64,000 bases of DNA, taken from assembly GCA_002390225.1 (NCBI GenBank), contig DGOW01000047.1:29433-93432 (forward strand). The letters run 5' to 3'. Made by a program: the position numbers and the translations under genes. How positions within the stretch are numbered: the stretch's first letter is position 1; each line of letters starts with the position of its first letter. Positions 26,010 to 36,999 of the stretch are shown here, one piece after another. The notes under the pieces are model-generated. The model was not told the DNA's origin and ran no database searches. It worked only from the letters and a program-made list of their open reading frames with translations. The DNA comes from Gemmatimonadales bacterium UBA4456. Lineage in GTDB: Bacteria; Gemmatimonadota; Gemmatimonadetes; Longimicrobiales; Gaopeijiaceae.

Positions 26010-26647
26010 CAGATCCCTTCGACTGCCGCCTCGAGCACCGAAATGTACTCGCTTGCGGCGGCCCGCGGAGACCCCGCATTCCAGATCCCGGAACGCACCC
26101 CGACACCATAGGCTCCCGCGCTCAGAACATCCGTGACCTGGCTCGGCTGTACACCACCGATGGCGACGACAGGCACCATCGCGGCAACCACCGCAGCCTC
26201 TCTGAATCCAGCCAACCCAAGTGAGGATCGGCCGGGATGAGAACTCGTTTCGAATACGTTCCCGATCATGACCCATGCGGCGTATGCACACGCTGCCTCC
26301 ATCACTTCTGCCAGGGAATGGCAGGACGCACCGATCCGCACGCTCGGCATGAGTCGACGCGCTTCCGACACCGACAAGGAGCGGCGACCCAGATGGACGG
26401 CCTCGAGGCCGTTGGCCATTGCCACATCGATGCGGTCGTTCACGACCAGGAGAGCACCTGCGGCTGACGAACTCGCGCGGAGTGCGACCGCGAGCTCATG
26501 CAGACGGCGGCCGTCGGTTCGTGGACCTCGCAAGTGGAGCGCCACGGCTCCTCCCGCGACCTCGACCACCTCGGTGGCGACCTCGATGAAGTCGGTTCGG
26601 GCCAAGATCTCGTCGTCGGTGACGACGTGGAGCCTCGGCTGGACCAT
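26009..26647 (-). CDS. thiE: Thiamine-phosphate synthase (ThiE/TenI family)
   Basis: A 212-residue TIM-barrel protein joining the pyrimidine and thiazole moieties to thiamine phosphate, or, if TenI-like, aromatising the thiazole. Visible blocks are LHVVTDDEIL, LVVNDRIDVAMANGLEAVHLG, GASCHS, an MIGNVFETSSHPG phosphate-site region and PVVAIGGV. The SHPG in place of TK after the F-x-T motif is seen in one branch of the family, so TenI remains possible. The ATG overlaps the fmt stop (TGATG), and thiS follows in the same manner. Confidence 0.85.
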   Translation of the reverse strand: MVQPRLHVVTDDEILARTDFIEVATEVVEVAGGAVALHLRGPRTDGRRLHELAVALRASSSAAGALLVVNDRIDVAMANGLEAVHLGRRSLSVSEARRLMPSVRIGASCHSLAEVMEAACAYAAWVMIGNVFETSSHPGRSSLGLAGFREAAVVAAMVPVVAIGGVQPSQVTDVLSAGAYGVGVRSGIWNAGSPRAAASEYISVLEAAVEGI

Positions 26648-27639
26648 CACTCGAATCGCTGGCCTACGTCGATGCCACGCCCGTTGATCCAGTCGGAGGC
26701 CGACATACGCTTCTTGCCCGGCGGCTGAGCCTCCGCAAACGCCACCGCACCAACGGAACAACGCACGACAAGGCCGTCTGACGGGGTCGCCTGGATCACG
26801 GTGCCCGCAGGCGTCTCCACAGGAAGCGTCGGGGGTCCGCCATTCGTCCGGAGACCCTCGGGGTCGAGTGCCTCGACCTCATCTTCGCTCCACACCGTGG
26901 GCCGAAAGAACTTCATCGACACGTCAGCAAGCCGAGTCCACGCCCCGGGAATAGCATCCATGCCTCGGGTGTGGTCCGACACTTCAGCGGCCGAGCGCTC
27001 CCAGTCGATCCGTGCCACCTCCCGACTGACCTTGGGCGCGAACGTCGCGGCGTCGTGATCCTGCTCGCGCTCCCCGACCACACTGGCGGACATCAGAGCG
27101 AGTGCCTCGACCAGCGCTTCTGCTCCGAGTCCGGAAAGCCGAATGGTCAATTCGCTCGCCGTCTCGTCATCGAAAATGAGCTCAGGCACCTGATGGATGA
27201 CCGCCCCGGCATCCATACCCTTCGCCATCCGCATGATCGTCACACCGGTCTCCGTGAGGCCGCGCGCGATCGCCCAATTGATAGGTGCGGCGCCTCGGAG
27301 CTCGGGCAGGAGCGACGCGTGCACGTTGATCGAGCCCATAGGGGGGAGATCGAGCACTTCGCTCTTGAGGATATGGCCGTATGCCACAACGACAGAAATA
27401 TCGGGTTCGAGCGCCCGGATCTGATCGATGAAGTCGTCACCCCGTGGCAACTCTGGCATCAAGATCGGGAAGCCCTGATCGAGAGCGACTTCCTTGATCG
27501 CCGAGGGCCGGAGCCGGCGTCCCCGTCCCGCAGGCCGGTCGGGCTGAGTCACCACTCCGACAATGTCGAAGCCTTCGTCGTCGAGGGCCCGGAGGGAGGG
27601 CACGGCGAAGGCCGGCGTTCCCCAGAAGAGGATCTTCAC
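26647..27639 (-). CDS. fmt: Methionyl-tRNA formyltransferase
   Basis: A 330-residue cytosolic enzyme that formylates initiator Met-tRNA using 10-formyl-THF. Recognised by FWGTPAFAVPSL, the QPDRPAGRGR block, and the catalytic asparagine/histidine region NVHASLLPELRGAAPINWA, with a C-terminal tRNA-binding domain. It begins with a GTG that overlaps the def stop (GTGA). The def-fmt pair is a common bacterial order; the unusual point is that thiE-thiS-thiG stand between fmt and rsmB. Confidence 0.96.
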   Translation of the reverse strand: MKILFWGTPAFAVPSLRALDDEGFDIVGVVTQPDRPAGRGRRLRPSAIKEVALDQGFPILMPELPRGDDFIDQIRALEPDISVVVAYGHILKSEVLDLPPMGSINVHASLLPELRGAAPINWAIARGLTETGVTIMRMAKGMDAGAVIHQVPELIFDDETASELTIRLSGLGAEALVEALALMSASVVGEREQDHDAATFAPKVSREVARIDWERSAAEVSDHTRGMDAIPGAWTRLADVSMKFFRPTVWSEDEVEALDPEGLRTNGGPPTLPVETPAGTVIQATPSDGLVVRCSVGAVAFAEAQPPGKKRMSASDWINGRGIDVGQRFE

Positions 27640-28169
27640 CCGGCTTCAGCGGCCGCTTCTGCTTCGATCTTTTTCCACTTCTTGAGGAGCATACGACGCT
27701 TGAGCGGTGACACTCGATCGACAAACAGGATACCATCGATGTGATCGATCTCGTGCTGGAGCGCGCGACCGAAGAGGTCATCCGCCTCGATGACGATGTC
27801 GTTGCCGTCGGGATCCTGGCCCTCGACCCGAACCTGGGCGGGCCGCCGAACGACCTCTTCCAGCCCCGGAATACTCAGGCAGCCCTCGGTCTGCTTCTCG
27901 ACCTCCTTGCTCTCCCAGGTCACCACCGGGTTCACGATCGCGATGCGCTGAGGCTCCGGGTCGTCCTCGTCCTGCCTGCGCAGGTCGACAACGATGACCC
28001 GGGTAGAGAGTCCGATCTGCGGGGCCGCAAGACCAATACCGTCTGCGTGATACATCGTCTCGAACATGTCGCGCACGAGGGCACGCAGGTTGTCATCGAA
28101 GACCGTCACCTCCGCCGCTTCAGTGCGAAGGGCCGGATCCCCCAAATAGACGATGTCGTGAATGGCCAT
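27636..28169 (-). CDS. def: Peptide deformylase
   Basis: A 177-residue metalloenzyme removing the N-formyl group from new proteins. All three motifs are present: GIGLAAPQIG, EGCLSIPG with the metal-binding cysteine, and QHEIDHIDG with the two histidine ligands and catalytic glutamate. The C-terminus ends in a Lys- and Glu/Ala-rich helix. It is 18 bases downstream of yajC and overlaps fmt by 4 bases. Confidence 0.97.
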   Translation of the reverse strand: MAIHDIVYLGDPALRTEAAEVTVFDDNLRALVRDMFETMYHADGIGLAAPQIGLSTRVIVVDLRRQDEDDPEPQRIAIVNPVVTWESKEVEKQTEGCLSIPGLEEVVRRPAQVRVEGQDPDGNDIVIEADDLFGRALQHEIDHIDGILFVDRVSPLKRRMLLKKWKKIEAEAAAEAG

Positions 28170-28187
28170 GATGTGCGTTCTACCTTC

Positions 28188-29680
<1,493 letters not shown>

Positions 29681-29718
29681 CTAAGCCGGCCCGCCGCGCG
29701 TCGGCAACGTGTATGTGC

Positions 29719-30771
29719 TCAGCGCGGAGCGGGCAGTACCGCCATTGCGTCGCCGTACGAATAGAAACGATATCGCTCACGAACAGCCTCCGCGTACGCG
29801 TTCATTGTCCTGTCATACCCTGCCAGGGCGGCTACGAGCATGATCAGCGTCGAACGCGGCAGGTGGAAATTCGTGAGCAGGCCGTCGACGACACGGTAGT
29901 CGTAGGGTGGTCGGATGAAGAGGTCCGTATCGCCCCATCCGGAGCGAACCGCACCGTCGGGGTCCGCGGCAGCTTCGAGCGTGCGTACCGCTGTGGTCCC
30001 CACCGCCCAAATACGCCCGCTGCGGGCTCGTGTGCGTTCGATCGCCTCCACGACCGCGTCAGGCACGTGATACCGCTCCCGGTGCATTGGGTGCTCTGCG
30101 GGGTCCTCCACCTCGACAGGGCGGAACGTGCCGATGCCGACATGCAGCGTCACGGCCGCGAGCTCGACCCCCCGCTCCTCGATCTTGTCGAGGAGTTCGG
30201 CGGTGAAGTGCAGACCCGCGGTCGGTGCAGCTATCGACCCGGGGGCGCGCGCGTAAACCGTCTGGTACCGCTCTCGATCCGCCGTATCCGCCTCGCGCTC
30301 GATGTACGGGGGCAAGGGCATGGAACCGTAGCGCTCCATCGCCTCATCCACACCAAGATCCGTCTGCAGCCGCACAACACGATTACCGGAGGGGACCACC
30401 TCCAGGATCTCCACCCTGAGGTCGTCACTGATGACGACGACGGCCCCGGGGCGGAGTTTCCGGCCGGGGCGGACGAGTGCTTCCCAGATCAACGGATCCC
30501 GCTCGGGTTCGGTCGGGGACACGAGCAGGATCTCAGCTTGTGCCCCTGTCGTCTTTCGACCGAGCAGACGAGCCGGGAGAACTCTGGACTCATTCACGAC
30601 AAACAGATCCCCGGGCTCCACGAGATCCAGCAGATCACGAATGCGTCGGTGCTCGAATGGTCCCGACGGTGGGATGACCACCAGCCGGCTGTCGCCTCGG
30701 GGTTCAGCAGGATGCTGGGCAATCAGGTCTGCGGGGAGTTCGTAGGCGTAATCAGAGACCCGGTCACTCAT
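29719..30771 (-). CDS. queA: S-adenosylmethionine:tRNA ribosyltransferase-isomerase
   Basis: A 350-residue enzyme that transfers ribose from SAM to preQ1-modified tRNA to give epoxyqueuosine. Recognised by the start SDYAYELPADLIAQHPAEPR, the VVNESRVLPARL block, TAGLHFTAELL, and the C-terminal TNFHLPRSTLIMLVAAL motif. The ATG at 30771 gives the usual length; a GTG two codons upstream is possible. It is 45 bases behind ruvB and 68 bases ahead of tgt. Confidence 0.96.
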   Translation of the reverse strand: MSDRVSDYAYELPADLIAQHPAEPRGDSRLVVIPPSGPFEHRRIRDLLDLVEPGDLFVVNESRVLPARLLGRKTTGAQAEILLVSPTEPERDPLIWEALVRPGRKLRPGAVVVISDDLRVEILEVVPSGNRVVRLQTDLGVDEAMERYGSMPLPPYIEREADTADRERYQTVYARAPGSIAAPTAGLHFTAELLDKIEERGVELAAVTLHVGIGTFRPVEVEDPAEHPMHRERYHVPDAVVEAIERTRARSGRIWAVGTTAVRTLEAAADPDGAVRSGWGDTDLFIRPPYDYRVVDGLLTNFHLPRSTLIMLVAALAGYDRTMNAYAEAVRERYRFYSYGDAMAVLPAPR

Positions 30772-30816
30772 GACCACGCGACCGGGGTAGCCGCGGACGC
30801 GGCGTCTCGCACGCCT

Positions 30817-31872
30817 TCACCCCTCCTCGGTGAAGAGAGATCCCTGGCGCCCAACCGGCGCCTGCCCCGACTCCGGAAGCGTGTACCCGAAGTGCCGGAA
30901 GGCTCTGGGCGTCGCAACGCGACCCTGGGGCGTCCGCTGAAGAAAACCCTCCATGATCAGAAAGGGCTCGTAGACCTCTTCCAGCGTGGTCGCGTCTTCT
31001 CCCATGGCGACCGCGAGCGAATTCAGGCCGACCGGACCACCCTCGAACTTCTCAATGAGGGTCTTGAGGACCTGCGCGTCCATCTCGTCGAGACCGTACT
31101 CATCCACATCGAGCAGCTTGAGAGCTGCCTTGGCCACGGGAGCATCAATGTGGCCATCCGCTCGGACCTGAGCGTAATCCCGCACCCGACGAAGTAGACG
31201 GTTCGCAACTCGAGGGGTTCCGCGCGACCGTCTCGCGATCTCCTCCGCGCCATCGACGCTCGCCTCGACACCCAGGATCTCCGCACTCCGGCGGACGATC
31301 GTGACCAGCTCGTCGGGCGGGTAGTAGTTCATTCGCTGGACGATGCCGAAGCGAGCTCGCATGGGAGCCGTCAAAGAGCCAAACCGAGTCGTAGCCCCGA
31401 CCAGGGTGAAACGCTCGATCTTCATGGTCATCGTCTGAGCCTTTGGCCCATCCGACAGACGGATATCGACCTGCCAGTCCTCCATCGCGGGGTAGAGGAA
31501 CTCTTCGATGATCGGCCTCAGGCGGTGGATCTCGTCTATGAAAAGGATGTCGCCTTCACGCTGGTTGGTGAGGATCCCGACGAGGTCTGCAGCCTTCTCG
31601 AGCACGGGCCCAGAGGTGCTCTTGAAATTGACGCCCATTTCGCGAGCGAGCAGCGATGCCAGCGTCGTCTTGCCCAGACCCGGAGGGCCATGAAAGAGCA
31701 CATGATCAAGCGGTTCCTTGCGGAAACGCGCGGCCTCGATCGCGATCTTCAGAGCCTCACGGATCTTCTGCTGCCCGATGAACTCAGCGAGCCGGGACGG
31801 CCTCAGCGAAGGCTCGGCCTGTGCATCCTCGGTCAAGGATTCCGGTGTCGTGATCTGCGTATGCTCGGTCAT
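30817..31872 (-). CDS. ruvB: Holliday junction helicase RuvB
   Basis: A 351-residue AAA+ motor that drives branch migration with RuvA. Walker A is [11 protein letters not shown], Walker B is [10 protein letters not shown], sensor 1 is [11 protein letters not shown], and the arginine finger region is APMRARFG. The C-terminal winged-helix domain includes [12 protein letters not shown]. The order ruvC-ruvA-ruvB is the common one. Confidence 0.98.
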   Translation of the reverse strand: MTEHTQITTPESLTEDAQAEPSLRPSRLAEFIGQQKIREALKIAIEAARFRKEPLDHVLFHGPPGLGKTTLASLLAREMGVNFKSTSGPVLEKAADLVGILTNQREGDILFIDEIHRLRPIIEEFLYPAMEDWQVDIRLSDGPKAQTMTMKIERFTLVGATTRFGSLTAPMRARFGIVQRMNYYPPDELVTIVRRSAEILGVEASVDGAEEIARRSRGTPRVANRLLRRVRDYAQVRADGHIDAPVAKAALKLLDVDEYGLDEMDAQVLKTLIEKFEGGPVGLNSLAVAMGEDATTLEEVYEPFLIMEGFLQRTPQGRVATPRAFRHFGYTLPESGQAPVGRQGSLFTEEG

Positions 31873-31879
31873 ACCATCC

Positions 31880-32467
31880 CTACCCTGCCAGCGCGCGACG
31901 GATCAGATCTTCGGTCGTGTCCGGCGCGCCGGATTCCAGCACGTCACGCACGGCCTTGTCAGCATCACCGAACGAGTAGCCCAGCGCGACCAACGCCTGG
32001 ACCGCCTCCTGCGCCTCGCCCGCCGAGCCCCCATCCGCTCGGGTCGGTGTGAGGATGGCCAGGTCGGCGACCTTATCCGCCAGATCGAGCGCGATCTTCT
32101 CCGCCTTTTTCTTTCCGATGCCGCTGATCTGCTGGAGAGCAACCGTGTCTTTCTCCACCAGCGCTCGGGCCAGACGCTCAGCCGAGTACGTCGACATCAT
32201 CGCAAGTGCGACCTTCGCCCCGACACCGGACGCGGTGAGAAGTCGCTGAAACAGCGCTCGCTCGTGTGCATCGATGAAGCCGTAAAGAGCGACCGAGGTC
32301 TCGGTGACGACCTGCACCGTACGCAGCGCTAGCGCACCTCCTGGCACGGGCAGGCGCTCGAGTACGGTCAGCGGGACCTCGACCTCATACACCACGCCAC
32401 CGTTCGTCTCGAGCTCGACCCGTTCGCCCTCTCGCGCGAGCAGCGTCCCCTGCAGTCGGGAAATCAA
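31880..32467 (-). CDS. ruvA: Holliday junction-binding protein RuvA
   Basis: A 195-residue protein forming the tetramer that holds four-way DNA junctions. It starts ISRLQGTLL, the family N-terminus, followed by an OB-fold, tandem helix-hairpin-helix motifs (SGVGAKVA and [11 protein letters not shown]) and the C-terminal RuvB-binding domain. The start is read as TTG at 32467, which overlaps the ruvC stop (TTGA). A GTG 30 bases upstream would add ten residues that do not belong to the family pattern. Confidence 0.95.
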   Translation of the reverse strand: MISRLQGTLLAREGERVELETNGGVVYEVEVPLTVLERLPVPGGALALRTVQVVTETSVALYGFIDAHERALFQRLLTASGVGAKVALAMMSTYSAERLARALVEKDTVALQQISGIGKKKAEKIALDLADKVADLAILTPTRADGGSAGEAQEAVQALVALGYSFGDADKAVRDVLESGAPDTTEDLIRRALAG

Positions 32468-32949
32468 ATCGGAAAGCTCCCCACCATGCAGTGGCACAGC
32501 GCAATCGCGACCCCATCCGCCGCGTCCGCTGGCGTCGGGATCTCCTTGAGCTTGAGCTGCTGCTGCACCATGAAGCCGACCTGATCTTTCGTTGCGTTCC
32601 CCGTCCCGACGACAGCCTTCTTGATGTGTCGAGGCGCATACTCGGCAATCATAACGTCGTGGTGTGCAGCCGCGAGCAGGATCGCTCCCCTCGCATGTCC
32701 GAGCTTCAGCGCGCTCTGAGCATTCTTGCCGTGAAAAACCTCCTCCACGGAGACCGCGTCCGGCCCATGACGTCCAATCAGCGCGAAGATGGCGTCGTAG
32801 ATCTCCCGAATCCGGATCGGAAGAGATTCACGCGGGGATGTCCGGATGACGCCACACTCGACTAGTGACACGGAGCCATCCGGCCCTCGTCGAACCACGC
32901 CGTAGCCGGTCGCCGCCGTCCCCGGGTCGATCCCGAGGATCAGGCTCAC
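32464..32949 (-). CDS. ruvC: Holliday junction resolvase RuvC
   Basis: A 161-residue endonuclease cutting Holliday junctions. Catalytic acidic residues lie in ILGIDPGTAATG, SVEEVFHGKNAQSALKLG, and the C-terminal DAADGVAIALCH block. It starts at a GTG overlapping the yebC stop (GTGA), and its own stop overlaps the ruvA TTG. Confidence 0.97.
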   Translation of the reverse strand: MSLILGIDPGTAATGYGVVRRGPDGSVSLVECGVIRTSPRESLPIRIREIYDAIFALIGRHGPDAVSVEEVFHGKNAQSALKLGHARGAILLAAAHHDVMIAEYAPRHIKKAVVGTGNATKDQVGFMVQQQLKLKEIPTPADAADGVAIALCHCMVGSFPI

Positions 32950-33692
32950 ATCGCCTCGGCGAGGATCGCCTCGTCAATGTCTGCGTTCGAGTGGACTTTC
33001 TGAACGTCGTCGAGCTCGTCCAGCATGTCGAGCAGCTTGAGCAGCTTCTCGGCATCCTTGCCTGCAACCGCCACCTCGTTCTTCGGAATACGCGTCAGCT
33101 CAGCCGATGAGGTCTCGATCCCAGCCTGCTTCAGACCGGTCTCGACCGAGGTCAGGTCCGACGGCTCAGCGGTAATGACGAACTCCTCGCCATCCCCCGT
33201 GACATCCTCGGCTCCCGACTCGATGGCGACCTCGAAGACCTGGTCCTCGGAGTATCGGGCCGCATCGATCACGATCTGCCCCTTGCGGTCGAATTGCCAC
33301 GCGACAGAGCCATCGGTCCCCAGACTGCCGTCGCATTTACCGAGAGCATGACGCACATCGGCTACGGAACGGTTTGTGTTATCCGTCAGGCACTCGATGT
33401 AGAGTGCCACGCCGCCGGGCCCATAGCCCTCGTACGTGACTTCGACATAGTCGACGCCTTCCAGCTCGCCCGTGCCCTTCTTAATGGCTCGTTCGATATT
33501 CTCGGCCGGCATCGACGCGGCCTTGGCCGTCTCCACACCCAGACGAAGCCGAGCGTTGAATTCGACGCTCCCTCCACCCTCTTTCGCCGCGACGGTGATC
33601 TCGCGAATCAGCTTGGTGAAGAGCGCTCCACGCTTCGCATCGTTGACACCCTTCTTCCGCTTGATCTTCGACCATTTATTGTGGCCAGCCAC
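32946..33692 (-). CDS. yebC: YebC/PmpR-family protein
   Basis: A 248-residue protein of the YebC/TACO1 family, with the start MAGHNKWSKIKRKKG, the AKEGGGSVEFNARL block and the C-terminal domain ending in acidic helices. Members have been described as transcription regulators and, more recently, as translation factors that relieve stalling on proline-rich sequence. It is the first gene of the long minus-strand string and sits directly before ruvCAB, the standard arrangement in many bacteria. The promoter should lie in 33693-33760. Confidence 0.96.
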   Translation of the reverse strand: MAGHNKWSKIKRKKGVNDAKRGALFTKLIREITVAAKEGGGSVEFNARLRLGVETAKAASMPAENIERAIKKGTGELEGVDYVEVTYEGYGPGGVALYIECLTDNTNRSVADVRHALGKCDGSLGTDGSVAWQFDRKGQIVIDAARYSEDQVFEVAIESGAEDVTGDGEEFVITAEPSDLTSVETGLKQAGIETSSAELTRIPKNEVAVAGKDAEKLLKLLDMLDELDDVQKVHSNADIDEAILAEAM

Positions 33693-33733
33693 GCGTCCTC
33701 CAAGATCTCGCGACCCAGGCCGCGAACGAAAAC

Positions 33734-33739
33734 GTTATA
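33734..33739 (-). promoter_or_regulatory. Candidate -10 element before yebC
   Basis: On the minus strand the AT-rich run TTTTTCTATAACG contains TATAAC, about 42 bases before the yebC ATG. No matching -35 box is seen at 17 bases. The AT content stands out from the high-GC surroundings. The 262-base gap 33693-33954 otherwise holds no gene; its left part must carry the 3' end of the outer-membrane protein transcript. Confidence 0.3.
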
Positions 33740-33954
33740 GAAAAATCAACGTATGTACCGGCTTTGCGGACGCGTCATCCTCTGCAGTGAATCTTCGCGT
33801 GTACCCGCGACGGCCAGTAACGTCGGTATAGAGTACGAGGTTTTCAGCGTTGCCACAGGAGTCAGCTCGTACGCGCGTCGCGCAGCTGATCCTGATCGTC
33901 ATGATCGGGGTCGACCACCCAAGAGTCCGGCAAACCTCTCCCGATCTGTCTAGC

Positions 33955-35292
33955 CTAGCGGAACCGCCCGGAGAAGCCCTGTGCGTTTCTGAACCGGTTA
34001 TTCACGACGTTGTTGAAGATCGAACCGAATTGGAAGCTGAAGCCAAGGCTGACGCCATACTCGAAGTCAGTTTCGAGCTGCTGGAGTCGCAGAAGAGCCT
34101 CTTCGTCCGTGACGCCCCCGGATGACAGGTAGATCTGGTCCTGAACCCAACCAATGTTTCCATCGAGGCGGATCGAGAAGCCGCGCACGATCCGGAAGTC
34201 GATATCTCCCCTCAGGTTGATGCTGTACAGACCGTCATCGTACTCCTGCGTGTCCGGCATGAAGAGAAAATTCGACGCGCTGATCGAAGCGCCAGTCTCA
34301 CCCCACGGCTGCCGGGCTGAGAGATCGATCTCAGCCGACTGCTCCCAGCGCGTCTCGCTGCTCTCACCGTAGAGTGTCTCCTCGATATACCGTCGGTGCG
34401 CCGGCCCGATTCGATAGGAGAAGGTCAGAGCCTTTCGGGTCGCCTCCTCGTAAGTGAAGAAGCTGTATTCGAAGCCGGGGGTAACCTCCCAACGGAACTC
34501 CTGATTGAAGCGGGGCTGACGGGCCACCTCCCCCCGGACCGCAAGCGACCAGTGGTCTGCCAACGAGTACACGAGCCAGGGGCGCACACCCCAGTCCGTT
34601 CGCGTATCGGTAAACGTCCCCTGCTCGAGCTCGAACTCCTGCTCACGCGAGTTGACATTCGTGCTGAAGTTGAGCTTCCAGGTGGGGGAAATCCGTGTTG
34701 CGCTGAAGCTTCCGAACATGTTCTTGGATTTTCGTCTCGACTCTCCGTCGACGTTGTAGTTCCCGTTCACACGGAAGACCCAGAGATCCCAAGGGTCTTC
34801 GACTTCCTGTGACGAGACTACGCGGTCAAACGCGCTAGACTCCTCCAGATCCACGCCTGTAACCGTCGCTAGCCGCTGAAAGCCGGCCACGGTCGCGAAA
34901 CGAGCGAGGCCGATCGCCATGGCGTGGGTGACCCCATCGAGCCGCTCGATATCCGTATCCGACGACAGTGCCTGATACCGCATGTTGTCGACGTACTCGT
35001 CCTGCCCCTCGCGCCCGAGAAAGTCGAGCTGGTACTCCATGCCGCCCGCACCCGTGCCCAGGCTTGTCATGATCAGGTGCACGTCCGAGACCTGACGGTC
35101 GTTGACCCAGTCGACCCAGGTGATCTCGGTCCGATAGTACTGGGAGTTGCAGTCGCGGCCGTCGCAATCGAAGAAGACCCGAGGGCGGCTCTGGGCTGAC
35201 GCATCGGTCGGGGACTGGCCAGCGATGACCGAGAACGCGAGCACTACGAAGGAACATCGAGCGGCTCGCGCGAGCCAGTGAACAAATTGCAT
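33955..35292 (-). CDS. Predicted outer-membrane beta-barrel protein
   Basis: A 445-residue protein from the ATG at 35292; a GTG at 35319 would add nine residues and cannot be excluded. An N-terminal hydrophobic segment ends near the SAQ cleavage site. The first part of the mature chain has a short cysteine pair (DCDGRDC). Residues from about 180 on alternate hydrophobic and polar strands with aromatic girdles (WKLNFSTNVN, WVQDQIYLSSG), as in porin-like barrels. No terminal Phe/Trp is present. It follows the amidase by 95 bases on the same strand. No specific function is recognised. Confidence 0.65.
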   Translation of the reverse strand: MQFVHWLARAARCSFVVLAFSVIAGQSPTDASAQSRPRVFFDCDGRDCNSQYYRTEITWVDWVNDRQVSDVHLIMTSLGTGAGGMEYQLDFLGREGQDEYVDNMRYQALSSDTDIERLDGVTHAMAIGLARFATVAGFQRLATVTGVDLEESSAFDRVVSSQEVEDPWDLWVFRVNGNYNVDGESRRKSKNMFGSFSATRISPTWKLNFSTNVNSREQEFELEQGTFTDTRTDWGVRPWLVYSLADHWSLAVRGEVARQPRFNQEFRWEVTPGFEYSFFTYEEATRKALTFSYRIGPAHRRYIEETLYGESSETRWEQSAEIDLSARQPWGETGASISASNFLFMPDTQEYDDGLYSINLRGDIDFRIVRGFSIRLDGNIGWVQDQIYLSSGGVTDEEALLRLQQLETDFEYGVSLGFSFQFGSIFNNVVNNRFRNAQGFSGRFR

Positions 35293-35387
35293 TAGAGCAG
35301 GGATAAATGGATGCCACACCCGACCTTGGTGACACCAGCGGACGGAGGACTGTTGAGTTGGAGCAGTTCACTGCCTCGACGGGAACT

Positions 35388-36998
35388 TCAGGATCCGCCC
35401 CTGACTCTCAGCGTCGGGGGCACGCGAGCCTGAGTGGCCTGCTCCAGGGCGAACGCCCATGCGAGCAAGTCGGCCTCCGACCAGGTATCCCCGATCCAGG
35501 CGAGCACGAACGGCGTACCGTCGTCGAAATAGGAGTACGGAACGGTCACCGTGGGCAGGCCGATGTCATTAATGATATTACTCGGGATTTCAGCCCAGTT
35601 ATTCGGGTTGAAGTCCGGTCGCTCCGGATCCTCGACGACCGGACGGTTCGGAACACCTGACTGCGGAAAGAAGAGTCCATCCAGCTCATTCTCTTCCAGC
35701 ACGGTGCGGAACAGTCCGCGAATCTCATGCCGCCACGCCTGGTAGGCATCGCCCTCTTCCGTCGCGCTGGGGCGGGCAGGCGGCGGTGCCTCCTGATCAC
35801 CGCGGCGGCCACGCGTGTACTCACGGCCGCTGAGCGCCTCCCACTCTTCGATCGAGTTGAACGGCGCATTCGGCCCAAGCTGCCGCAGATACAGGAGCAT
35901 GTCGTACGCACCCTGCGTTCGCACGGACGGACGCTCGCCGTAGAGCTCGACGAAACCAGATCCTGCAAACGGATCTTCGACCACCTCGGCACCCAGGCTC
36001 GTGAGCGTCTCGACAGCACGGCGATAGTGTTCTTCCGTCAGCGGGTCGAGCGGCAGGAAATCATCACGCCATCCCGTCCCGACCAGCCCGAATCTGGCAC
36101 CCTGAAGGGATCCCGTATCGAGTGAGGCCAGGTAGCCACCCTCCGGTATCCTCCCTGCCGAGGCATACGTGGCAAGGTCTTCGGTCGTCGGCCCTGCGAG
36201 CACATCGAGCGTGAGGGCCGCATCGTATACGCTCTTTGTCATCGGGCCTACGACGTCGACATAGGTTCCTGAGAGCGGCACTACGCCTTCATTGGGGACG
36301 AGCCCGTACGTGGGCTTCACCCCGACCAGCCCCTGAGCTGAGGCAGGGTTCTGAATCGACCCGCCGGTCTCCGTACCAAGGCCAAGCACGGCAAAGCTTC
36401 CGTTGACCGCCGTCGCCGTACCACCACTCGAACCGCCCGGCACCTTGTCGATGTTGTACGGGTTGAGCGTGCGACCCGCGACGGAACTCGTAGTCCGCGT
36501 CCCGTGACCGGCAAAATCCGGCAAGTTCGTCTTGCCCAAGATGATCGCACCCGCGTCCCGCAACCGGGACACGACTGCGGCATCGTCATCGGGCACCATG
36601 TCCACCCCGCCTGCGGCGCTGCTGAAGCCGTCCCAGCCGGCGGTCGTCACCAGGCCGCCGTAGTCGATGTTGTCCTTGATGACGATCGGAACGCCGTGCA
36701 GCGGTCCCACCGGGCCCTCTCCAGCATGACGCACGTCCAGCGCCGCTGCCGTGGCCAGGGCGTCCGGGTTCATGGAGATGAAGGCGTTGTAATAGCCCTC
36801 AAAGGAATGGATTCGGTCGAGGAACGCCTGAGTCAGTTCCACAGCCGTGAACGAGCCCTCAGCGTACCCAGCCTGAATGTCCGCTACCGTCATCTCGACG
36901 ACATCGATCTCCTGGCCGTGTATCGCAGCACCCGGATGAAGCGGCGCGGCGAGGGCCGCGACGGCGATCAACCCTGCCGTCGCGACCCACCGACTCAC
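35388..36998 (-). CDS. Secreted amidase-signature hydrolase
   Basis: A 536-residue amidase-signature enzyme hydrolysing amides (or related bonds) by a Ser-cisSer-Lys triad. The lysine is in PIVIKDNID, the cis-serine in PGGSSGGT, and the nucleophile in GLGTETGGSIQNPAS. A Sec signal covers about residues 1-31. The GTG at 36998 is chosen: it lies one base after the upstream hydrolase stop and gives a compact signal peptide. An ATG at 37043 would overlap that gene by 44 bases and add 15 residues. Its partner upstream is an AbgB-like M20 hydrolase. Confidence 0.87.
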   Translation of the reverse strand: MSRWVATAGLIAVAALAAPLHPGAAIHGQEIDVVEMTVADIQAGYAEGSFTAVELTQAFLDRIHSFEGYYNAFISMNPDALATAAALDVRHAGEGPVGPLHGVPIVIKDNIDYGGLVTTAGWDGFSSAAGGVDMVPDDDAAVVSRLRDAGAIILGKTNLPDFAGHGTRTTSSVAGRTLNPYNIDKVPGGSSGGTATAVNGSFAVLGLGTETGGSIQNPASAQGLVGVKPTYGLVPNEGVVPLSGTYVDVVGPMTKSVYDAALTLDVLAGPTTEDLATYASAGRIPEGGYLASLDTGSLQGARFGLVGTGWRDDFLPLDPLTEEHYRRAVETLTSLGAEVVEDPFAGSGFVELYGERPSVRTQGAYDMLLYLRQLGPNAPFNSIEEWEALSGREYTRGRRGDQEAPPPARPSATEEGDAYQAWRHEIRGLFRTVLEENELDGLFFPQSGVPNRPVVEDPERPDFNPNNWAEIPSNIINDIGLPTVTVPYSYFDDGTPFVLAWIGDTWSEADLLAWAFALEQATQARVPPTLRVRGGS

Positions 36999-36999
36999 G

